Positions 1 to 8,300 of a stretch of 8,961 nucleotides of DNA are shown one piece after another; the stretch's first letter is position 1, and each line of letters begins with the position of its first letter. The notes below the pieces were generated by a model, which did not search any database, was not told where the DNA came from, and worked only from the letters and a program-made list of their open reading frames with translations. Origin of the DNA: Bacteroidales bacterium (lineage in GTDB: Bacteria; Bacteroidota; Bacteroidia; Bacteroidales; ML635J-15); the NCBI GenBank assembly GCA_007130555.1, contig SLSH01000202.1:1-8961 (forward strand), given 5' to 3'. The translations under genes were made by a program, and so were the position numbers.

Positions 1-1760
1 CTTCATCTTCGTTTTTTATATGAAATTTTGCTCCGGGAATTACTGTTCCAATACCCACTCTCCCTGTTTTTCTCAGTGTTAATGCGATTTTTTCGCTTTG
101 TGGTGAATAAAAATTCAAAACCCCGTTTCCTGTTGGGGATATATCCCAGATAGAACTTGCGGGGTTTTCTGGCCAAGTATTAATATGTTCTATTCTTATA
201 GATTTTATTTCTCCAGGAGGTTCGTTGGATATCGTTTTTACATGCAATTTTCTTTGAGGCTCATTTGTTCCAATCCCTACATTACCTTCATTATTATTAT
301 ATATATGTTCATCTTCTTCTGTTTTAGACCAAAATAGACTTTCATCAAATGATTTTACTTCTATTTCACCTTCTTCGTTAACACTTATAAGACCGTTTTT
401 AAAATCTTCAAATTTTACAGGACCGTCAAAATAACTATCTCCTTTAACATGGAATATTGCCTCAGGTTTATCTACATGTATTCCTATGCTTCCTGTATCT
501 GAAACTACAAAAACAGGATGAAATTCTAAAGGAGGATAGGGGAAAAATTTTACAATTTCAAATATATTGGCTGCATTTTCATAATCATTTGAAGCACAAA
601 ATGCTTCATTTGTTATTCTAAATAAGGGTTCTTGCAAAGGCTCACCTAAATCAGAAAAATCTTTTCTGACTTCTAATTTTGCAGTAGGTATATCTGTTCC
701 TATTCCAACTCTGCCTTCATTATTATAATTAATAATGGTATTTCGATTGTGATTTTCTTTTGATTGTATAAATAAATTATCATAAGTTCCTATTGTCCAA
801 ATATGATCATTTTCCATTGCTATACCAGACAGAGAAAAAACACTTGTAACTGTTAAACTACGCATATTCATTGAGGAATTTTCAGGGAAAGTAATTTCCG
901 AAGATTCACCAAAAGTCAAGTTTCCGCCAATATTCAAATTAGTATTGCCAAAATCCAGATAACTATTTGGCACCAATCTGAATCCTTCAATACCATTTGC
1001 TTTAAATATCAATGGTTGTTCATTGGTAGTGCCGATAAATTGTCCTGCCTCAATTTCATTTCCGGTTAAATTCCAATATGTTTCAGGGTCAACAGGTGGT
1101 TCATGAGTATCATCAATTATTAGTCTTACATTAGGTCTTTGGTTTGCGGCGGTATGTTGCTGTTCTGTCCATGTATATACTGCCGATTGTGCATGGGCTC
1201 TGATACGCGGGCTACTGCCATAATTGGTACGTCTGTATTTTGGTCCCGCACCCTCTAAAGAACTGCCACTGTTATTAATTACCGCTACCTGTAAATTATC
1301 AGTATTATTATACTCAAAAGGGGTATCCAGATTAACTTCCATCCAGCCGGATGTTGAGCTATTTGTGAAATTTCCTTCAAATACTTTGGTATAACCTGAC
1401 AAAGACGGAGTTCCGCTTGAAAAAGTTCCTTCTGTTGTATGTTTCATATAAACGGTAACATCGGGATGCGGATTTGTATTACTACCGCTTGTTTTGTAAA
1501 AAGCAATTTTGGTTATTGCTCCGTCTGTATTGATTTCCGACTGCCAGTAAATTATTTCTGCAGAACTGTAATTATTATACCTGCGATTAATGGGGAAATC
1601 TGTTTCTCCGACTTCATAACCGGATTCATCTCCGATTGTAACGGTTGTTTGGGAAAATAATGCTAACGGACATAACATAATAACACAAAGGAAAGTAATA
1701 TAACTAATTGATAGCCAAGTGTTTACCCCCCCCCCTAAAGAAATTAACAATTTTTTTCAT
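1..1760 (-). CDS. Tail-fibre-like repeat surface protein, partial; start out of frame with body at a G10 tract
   Basis: I see an open frame from about 1735 to the window edge (last full codon 4-2) with no stop, so the C-terminus is missing. The best start is the ATG at 1760-1758, but it is one base out of phase with the body because of the G10 run at 1726-1735. As written, translation stops at a TAG at 1706-1704 after 17 codons. Removing one G gives MKKIVNFFRGGVNT followed by a hydrophobic core (ITFLCVIMLCPLAL) and a cleavage-like FSQ near residue 36, a convincing signal peptide; numbering below assumes this. Residues ~37-200 look like an all-beta domain (Y/N/S/T-rich, with EIIYWQSEINTDGAITKIAF). 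Four repeats with the core VGIGT..P..K(L/F).V start near residues 347, 421, 490 and 564; the second is degenerate (SIGIHVDKPEAIFHV). Such repeats are known from phage-tail-fibre-like and Bacteroidota surface proteins, often ahead of a chaperone or sorting domain that would lie outside this window. A fibre or adhesin role is inference. Alternative starts are TTG 1750 and ATG 1678, both giving poor signal peptides. Confidence 0.85.
1726..1735 (-). repeat. Homopolymer G10 tract (C10 on + strand) in the signal-peptide coding region
   Basis: Ten consecutive G on the coding strand lie 22 bases after the last base of the ATG at 1760-1758, covering codons 9-12 of the signal peptide. Nine or twelve G put the start in frame with the long body; ten gives a stop at 1706-1704, and eleven gives an immediate TAA after the tract. 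A pure G10 run is conspicuous in such AT-rich DNA. Known parallels are slipped-strand phase-variable G tracts in other bacteria. A second homopolymer, A7 in ATGAAAAAAATT (1757-1751), lies in the same stretch. Losing one A there would also restore the frame, giving MKKLLISLGGGVNT. A base-calling error is the main alternative. Confidence 0.9.
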
Positions 1761-1789
1761 AAAATTATTTTTTTGGTTAATAAAAAATT

Positions 1790-1807
1790 AGTTGATATAG
1801 TTGATAT
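1790..1807 (-). repeat. Two tandem 9-bp units in the 5' leader of the fibre-like gene
   Basis: The unit AGTTGATAT (+ strand) occurs twice head to tail at 1790-1798 and 1799-1807. It lies between the predicted promoter box at 1820-1827 and the start codon at 1760, so probably at the start of the 5' leader or around the transcription start. It could bind a regulator or be a simple duplication; the sequence does not decide. Confidence 0.7.
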
Positions 1808-1819
1808 AAAAATTCAAAG

Positions 1820-1827
1820 CAAATGTA
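1820..1827 (-). promoter_or_regulatory. Bacteroidota-type -7 promoter box for the fibre-like gene
   Basis: The coding strand reads TACATTTG, an exact match to the known Bacteroidota -7 consensus TAnnTTTG, 60 bases upstream of the ATG at 1760. I see no good TTTG -33 element about 20 bases further upstream; that region reads TTTTTTATTAGG. A leader of roughly 50 bases is inferred. No Shine-Dalgarno sequence precedes the ATG, as is usual in this phylum. Confidence 0.5.
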
Positions 1828-1988
1828 CGTGATTATTTTTTAACCTAATAAAAAACTTATTAACAATTTTAAGTTTTTTTGTAAAAATTTATTTTATATT
1901 CTTGAAAATCAAACGTATATATTTTTCAGACTGTTAATAAATCGCATTAAGTAGTAAAAAATAAACAATATTCATATATTTAAAATGA

Positions 1989-2028
1989 TTTTGTAGTGTT
2001 TTATTGATTCTTTTTGTAGTATTTTATT
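1989..2028. repeat. 17-bp direct repeat, two copies
   Basis: TTTTGTAGTGTTTTATT at 1989-2005 is repeated at 2012-2028 with one difference (TTTTGTAGTATTTTATT). The copies start 23 bp apart, about two helical turns, upstream of the fibre-like gene's promoter box. Paired regulator-binding sites are possible, but AT-rich DNA makes chance similarity more likely than usual. Confidence 0.6.
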
Positions 2029-2040
2029 ATAAAAAATAAA

Positions 2041-2050
2041 CACACACACA
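2041..2050. repeat. (CA)5 dinucleotide tract
   Basis: Five CA units follow directly on an A-rich stretch and precede the AGGAGTTAATA sequence. It is a short microsatellite in non-coding DNA, with no evident function. Confidence 0.8.
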
Positions 2051-2064
2051 GGAGTTAATACTTG

Positions 2065-2107
2065 TAACCTCGACTTGCACAGTATTTAATGTGGGGTTAT
2101 AAATATT
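2065..2107. repeat. Intergenic hairpin repeat, copy A
   Basis: This ~43-bp segment has the core CGACTTGCACAGTATTTAAT and recurs at 2295-2336 in the same orientation, with about five or six substitutions and one single-base gap. Its ends TAACCTC (2065-2071) and GGGGTTA (2093-2099) are complementary except for one base, so it can fold like copy B. I do not recognise the family. Confidence 0.75.
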
Positions 2108-2146
2108 CAACTCTGGAGTTGTCCGGTATATCTCCGCTATCGCAAA

Positions 2147-2236
2147 ATTTCAAACCTTGTGGTTAAAATATTTCAGGATTTCAAACCTTATTACTTTCGT
2201 AACAGTCGGATACAACATAAAATAAAACCTTATTAC
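2147..2236. repeat. Short direct repeats between the two hairpin repeats
   Basis: ATTTCAAACCTT occurs at 2147-2158 and 2178-2189, and AAACCTTATTAC at 2183-2194 and 2225-2236, so a partial unit is present about three times. There is also an imperfect inverted pair, GTTGTCCG (2118-2125) and CGGATACAAC (2207-2216). These fill most of the spacer between hairpin copies A and B and suggest a decayed or composite element; no coding frame is evident. Confidence 0.6.
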
Positions 2237-2293
2237 ATTATTTTTAATAATACCAATAATTCAGGGTTGCCTATTTAAAGAATATAAATGTAA

Positions 2294-2329
2294 ATAACCC
2301 CGACTTGTACAGCGTTTAATGGGGGTTAT
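2294..2329 (-). terminator. Hairpin just after the protease stop, likely terminator
   Basis: Perfect 8-base arms ATAACCCC (2294-2301) and GGGGTTAT (2322-2329) flank a 20-base loop. On the minus strand the structure begins 8 bases after the protease stop codon (2340-2338) and is followed by the T-rich TTACATTTATATT. Position and tail suit intrinsic termination, but the loop is long and the T tract interrupted. The same sequence is copy B of the intergenic repeat, so it may be a repeat that has been co-opted. Confidence 0.5.
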
Positions 2330-2336
2330 AAATAAT
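2295..2336. repeat. Intergenic hairpin repeat, copy B
   Basis: This is the second copy of the ~43-bp repeat, 230 bp to the right of copy A and in the same orientation. The core is CGACTTGTACAGCGTTTAAT. Its complementary ends are perfect, whereas copy A has one mismatch. The copy abuts the stop codon of the protease gene. Confidence 0.75.
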
Positions 2337-2337
2337 A

Positions 2338-5300
2338 TTACTCTACAATTAATTTTTTAGTTAAATTTCTGTCTTTCGTTATAAGTTTTATAAAGTATAA
2401 TCCTTTTGGAACATTTGACAGATCTATGTTGATGTTGTTGAGTTCGGTATTGATTGTTTTTAATGTTTTACCGATAGCATCAATAACTTCAATAGTTTTT
2501 TTCGGAGTATTTACGTCAAACTCAATAAATACCATGCCGTTTGTTGGGTTTGGATAAATAGCAAACCCGATATGCTCATTATCAACTAAGCTTACCCATT
2601 CAATAACAAAAGGCTTGGTTGCCATGCAATTATATGCATCTCTGATAATAACAGAATATGCTCCCGGCAATAATCCCGATATGCTTTCTGTTGTTTCTTC
2701 TGTTGACCAGTAATATTGGTATGGAGGTATTCCTGCCGTAATTTCTACCCATGCTTCTCCGTCTGCGGTTTCCTGTCCGGTAGCAGGAGTTGTTTCAACA
2801 GTAAAAACGGGTGTTTCTCCGACTAATATATAATTTTCAATTATTTTATTTGTAGTTCCACCTTCGTTAAATACTGCAAGACTTACCGTATAAGCTCCGG
2901 GAATTGTATAGGTATGTTCGGGATTTTGCTCTTCGGAATTATTACCGTCTCCGAAATTCCATAGCCATGATTCAGGATTATTTTCGCTTAAATCTGTAAA
3001 TTGTACCGTAAGTTCATTGCAACCTGAGGTTACATCTGCTTCAAAATCTGCAACAGGAGCAATTCCTTCAACATTTACATTTGCAGAAGCGGTTGCAGAG
3101 CAGTTATTGGCATCAGTAACCGTAACATGATATGCACCAACAGAAAGACCTGTAATTTCCTGAGTTGTTTCATCATTACTCCACTTGTAATCCAAAGGAA
3201 GGGTGCCTCCCGTTACGTTAACGATGGCACTTCCGTCTCCTGCTCCTATATCAGATTCATTTGTAACAGATATGTTGATTGTAATTTCCGGATATATTGT
3301 AACATATATTTCATCGCTTGCAGTACATCCGTTGATGTCTTCTGCAACAACCGTATAATTTCCTGTTTCTGTAATGTTAATTGTTTGTTCGCCGGGTTCA
3401 CCGTTCCATGTATAGTTTTCAAAACCGCTTCCTGCATCAACAATTGCCTGTCCGCACTCTTCAATATCATCTCCGAGATTTATTTCGGGAACGGGATGAA
3501 TAGTAACAAATATTTCATCCGTAGCAGTACAACCGTAGATGTCTTCTGCAACAACCGTATAATTTCCTGTTTCCGTAATGCTAATTGTTTGTTCGCCGGG
3601 TTCACCGTTCCATGTATAATTTTCAAAACCGCTTCCTGCATCAATAATTGCCTGTCCGCACTCTTCAATATCATTTCCGAGATTAATTTCGGGAACTGGA
3701 TGAATAGTAACAAATATTTCATCCGTAGCAGTACATCCGTAGATGTCTTCTGCAACAACCGTATAATTTCCTGTTTCCGTAATGCTAATTGTTTGTTCGC
3801 CGGGTTCACCGTTCCATGTATAATTTTCGAATCCATTTCCTGCATTAAGAGTTGTCGGTCCGCACTCTTCAATATCATCTCCGAGATTAATTTCGGGAAC
3901 GGGGTGAATAGTAACAAATATTTCATCGGTAGCAGTACAACCGTTGATGTCTTCTGCAACAACCGTATAATTTCCTGTTTCCGTAATGCTAATTGTTTGT
4001 TCTCCGGGTTCATCGTTCCAGATATAATTTTCAAAACCACTTCCTGCATCAATAATTGTCGGTCCGCATTCTTCAATATCATTTCCGAGATTTATTTCGG
4101 GAACGGGATAAACGCTTATTAAGTCATCGGCTACATAAGTATCCGTTCCTATAGGGCTGGTAACTGTGAGACTGACAGTATAAGTCCCTGGTTCGTTATA
4201 TTCATGTATGGGATTTTGTTCTTCTGAATTATTTCCGTTTCCGAAATCCCAGTACCAAGTTTCGGGGCTGTTTTCACTAATATCCGTAAATTGAACTGTA
4301 ATTTCACCACATCCCGAATTTATATCAGTTTCAAAATTTGCAACAGGTCCGGCACCTTCGATATAAACATTTGCAGAAGCAGTTGCCGAACAATTATTGT
4401 TATCTTTAACTGTAACATGGTAAGTTCCTGCTGACAGACCGGTAATTTCCTGGGTTGTTTCATAATTACTCCACTCGTAATCAAAGGGAAGGGTGCCTCC
4501 CGTTACGTTAACGATGGCACTTCCGTCTTCTGCACCTTCTTCTGATACGTTTGTAACAGATATACTTAAAGACAAATCGGGATATATTGTAACATATATT
4601 TCATCGCTTGCAGTACATCCGTTGCTGTCTTCTGCAACAACCGTATAATTACCTGTTACCGTAACGCTAATTGTTTGTTCTCCGGGTTCACCGTTCCAAG
4701 TATAATTTTCAAAACCGCTTCCTGCATCAATAATTGTCGGTCCGCATTCTGCAATATTATTTCCGAGATTTATTTCGGGAACGGGATAAACAGTTACCAG
4801 GTCATTTATAATATATGTATCAGAACCGACAGAATTAGTAACTGTAAGACTAACTGAATATATTCCCGGTTCTGTATATTCATGTTGGGGATTTTGTTCA
4901 CCGGAAATATTACCGTCTCCAAAATTCCATTCATAAATAATTGCATCTCCTTGACTCATATTATTAAATTGAGTTATTACCGAACCGCATCCTTCGGTAT
5001 TGTTTGCTGTAAATTCAGCAACAGGGTCAGGAGGGCAAAGTCTCGGATAAATTAAGAAAGAAGTATTAAGTGTTTCTGAGAACAAATTTTCTGTATTACT
5101 CCATACATTATTATATTTTATATATGCGGTACTGTTGTAAGGAGAAGAATCTCCTCTGTTTTGAACATGATATATTGCAAATAAATCTCTTGGAGTTTCA
5201 TAATATATTTCATACCCTACAAAAAATTCATTTGGAACGGTAACATTTTCTGATAATGTAATATTATTATATGTTCCTATTGTAAATAGTTCATATTCAA

Positions 5301-8300
5301 TATCTTCGCTGTATATTACATTCCCGGGTAGTCCTGAATTATTATCCCATACTTTTAAGGTTAATATTGCATTTGAAGATAATGCCGTAGCTCTAAATAT
5401 TGCTATAACTACATTTGTAAGATTATTTCCGTAAGGATTTTCGAAATATTCTGCAAATTCGCTAAATCCGTTATCATTATGTCCCGTAACATATCCGTTT
5501 GCATATCCATAAGATGCAAATCCTTCTCCTTCCTGTATATTATTCATATAATTACACTCAATAGATTCGCTTACCACTATTATATAGTTTGTTTTTGTAA
5601 TCATATCACTTCCTTCTCCGTTATCAACCGTAAGTGTTACGTTAAAAGTTCCTTCGCTGTTATAGGTTATGCCTGTCGGATTTTGTTCATAACTTTCAGC
5701 AGGTTCTCCTCCTTCAAATTCCCAGTACCATGAATCAGGAAAATTTTGTGATAAATCGGTAAAATCTACTGTTTCTCCGACTTCAATTATTAGAGGGGTT
5801 CCTCTAAAGTCTGCAACAGGTAGCAAAGACTCAATATTTATATTATCAATAAAAAGATTATTACCACTGTTGTTATATGTTTCAAATTTTATATTTACCA
5901 TTGATTCGCCAGCCCATTCGGAAAGGTTTAATTTAAAACATTTGGTTCCTACGCTTCCTGTATGACACCAGTCGGATTCATAAGCAGGCATAAAATTTTC
6001 TTCCGAAGTAAATACAGTTGCAAACGAACCGGAACCGTCTTCTCCTGCTGCAAATATTCTTTGATAATTATTTCCGCAATCAGTAGATATATAGATTATT
6101 AATGAATCGGTTGATGACTGGTCAAATCTTCTGTAAGCATGTTCAAAATCCAGAAATACTGCAGAATGTTCCGAAAAGTCTAAGGCAGGAGTTATTATTG
6201 CATCTCTTTCGCCTATTTCTTCATAGAAAAAGAAATTTATTCCTGCAGCTTTATTTCCCGGCGAATTTCCGCTCACTGTATAAATATCCCATGTTGTAGC
6301 AATATCGGGAGATTCAATTGTCCAGTTATTAGTATTGAATGAGCCTGATTCGAAATCTTCTGTAAATGGGAGAGGAACTCCATGTGTGATAACATTAAAC
6401 TCTTTTATTAGTCCATCATTTGAGGGATTTAAATCAGGACTTCCATTTGGTTCGGATGTAAAAACATATAACTGATTTTCCCCAAAACTTGCTGTAATTA
6501 GCGGTAAAAAGACTATTTCAGATTCATTAGAAGCAATACTTCCTGTCCACTCATATATTTGCTCTTCTTCTGAATTTAACTTATAATGAATATTTGCACT
6601 TGTAATTGTACTGCCACCGAAGTTAAAAAGTCTTACTTCGGGAATAATTTCTGCTATGCATTCATTTGTTTGCGGATTTATTATCTGACTTATTCCGATA
6701 TCATAATCAATAACTTGTCCGTCAATATTTATGTTATCAATGTATAGATTGTTACCTTGATTATTATATGATTCAAATTTTATTATTACATTATCTTCTC
6801 CTGCAAAAGCGTTGAGATTTACGGTAAAACATGATGTTCCGACTGTTCCGGAAATGCACCAGTCTGATTCCTGGACAGGGACAAAGTTTGTTCCGGATGT
6901 TGTTGCGGTTGCAAAAATTCCGTTTCCGTCTTCTCCGTAAGCTGCAAGTCTCTGAAATGTTTCTCCGCAATCAATAGAGGCATAAATAATTAATGAATCC
7001 GATATTGAAGTATTTCGTCTTCTGTATGCATGTTCGAAACTTAATTCTACTGTTTCGTAACCGACAAAACTTAGCGGAGGAGTTAATAATCCGTCTCGTT
7101 GTCCGGTTGTTCCGTAGTTAAATAAGTTAATTCCTGCCGATTTATTGCCGGGCTCGGTTCCCTGAGTTGTATAAATTTCCCATGTAATATCTTCATCCGG
7201 ATTTTCGACAGTCCATAAATTTGTGTTAAAAGTTTCCGATTCAAAATCTTCTGACCATGGAATAGGTATTCCTGTGGTAAAAATTCCAAATGGCATATTT
7301 TTTTCATCATTATATGGGTTCATATCTTGTTCTCCATTAGGATCGGATGTGTATGCTCTGAAATTTTGTTGTCCCATTGGAGAAGTCATAGAAGGCAGGT
7401 TTACTGTTTCCGAATTATCTGGCTCTAAGTTTCCTGTCCAATTATAAGATTGTAATTGCTGTCCTGTAATTCGATAATTAATAGTAACTGAAGTAATATC
7501 AACTGTTCCATAATTATGTAAAACCACAACAGGATTTATTGTACTTTCGCAAGTTCCTCCTGTAGGCTGAATAATTTGTTTTATTCCTGCATCAACTTCT
7601 GCATCAGATGCAGTAACGCATAATAAAGCACTGTGGGCATTAATTCTTCCGTATCCCAATTGATTTATATAATCAGGATTAACAGCATCAATATTATCAG
7701 CACTTGAAAAAAGGCAATTAATCAATTCTATGTTTGACAATGAAGGGTTTGCAGATTTCATTAATCCTAATAATCCCGCTACCAAAGGTGAAGCCATTGA
7801 TGTTCCCGATGCATAAGCATATTCTCCTGTATGACTGCAGCTAACGATATTGGACCCCGGTGCACTTATGCTTATCCATGTTCCGTATTGAGAAAAGTCT
7901 GATTTTGAATCATCAGAAGTTGTTGATGCAACAGCAATAACATTGTTGTATGCAGCCGGATAAAAAGCTGTGGTTACATTGTCATTTCCTGCACCTCCTA
8001 CTAAAATAGAGCCGTTATTCCATGCATAGTTACAAACATTTTGTCCGTAGTTACTTGAGCCATAACCTCCCCAAGACATATTAATAATATCGGCTCCATT
8101 ATCTGCAGCCCAAATAATTCCCTGAAATCCTGCCGTTAATGCTCCGTCTGAATTTCGCGAAATTTTTATCGGCATAATTGATATATCAAATCCTATTGAG
8201 GCGATTCCAATGGAATTATTAGTTTCGGCTCCTACTATTCCTGATACATGAGTTCCATGAGCGCCGGTGGCTCCTCCCTCTACAGGATTGGGATCATTAG

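Larger units (their letters stand above)
1828..2337. other. Non-coding intergenic region rich in short repeats
   Basis: I see no credible gene in this 510-bp stretch in either direction. Its left part (1828-2040) is very AT-rich. From about 2051 the composition shifts to a less AT-rich stretch containing two copies of a hairpin-forming repeat and several short direct repeats, annotated separately. The gap together with the promoter at 1820-1827 argues against the two flanking minus-strand genes being one tight operon. Confidence 0.7.

Noticed and set aside
1439..1660. 73-codon open frame on the + strand
   Set aside because: It is antisense to the well-supported fibre-like gene, with no promoter or domain of its own.
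1676..1678. ATG at 1678 (or TTG at 1750) as the true start, with no frameshift
   Set aside because: ATG 1678 would cut the signal peptide to about nine residues without a basic N-region, and TTG 1750 gives no basic residue before the hydrophobic core. The upstream ATG with MKK and the promoter at 1820 fit far better, apart from the one-base offset.
2041..2336. CRISPR-like array from the repeated segments
   Set aside because: There are only two ~43-bp copies 230 bp apart, without regular spacers or cas genes.
3246..4082. Two minus-strand open frames of 74 and 200 codons in a different frame of the protease gene
   Set aside because: They are out-of-frame readings of the same tandem repeats; the main frame encodes clear domains throughout.
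3127..4122. 331-codon open frame on the + strand
   Set aside because: It lies wholly antisense to the protease repeats. Its own repeats simply mirror the 204-bp period, which keeps antisense frames open; the product is Cys/Asn/Ile-rich with no recognisable domain.
5479..6299. Small + strand open frames at 5479-5733 and 6102-6299
   Set aside because: They are antisense to conserved domains of the protease gene; nothing supports independent expression.
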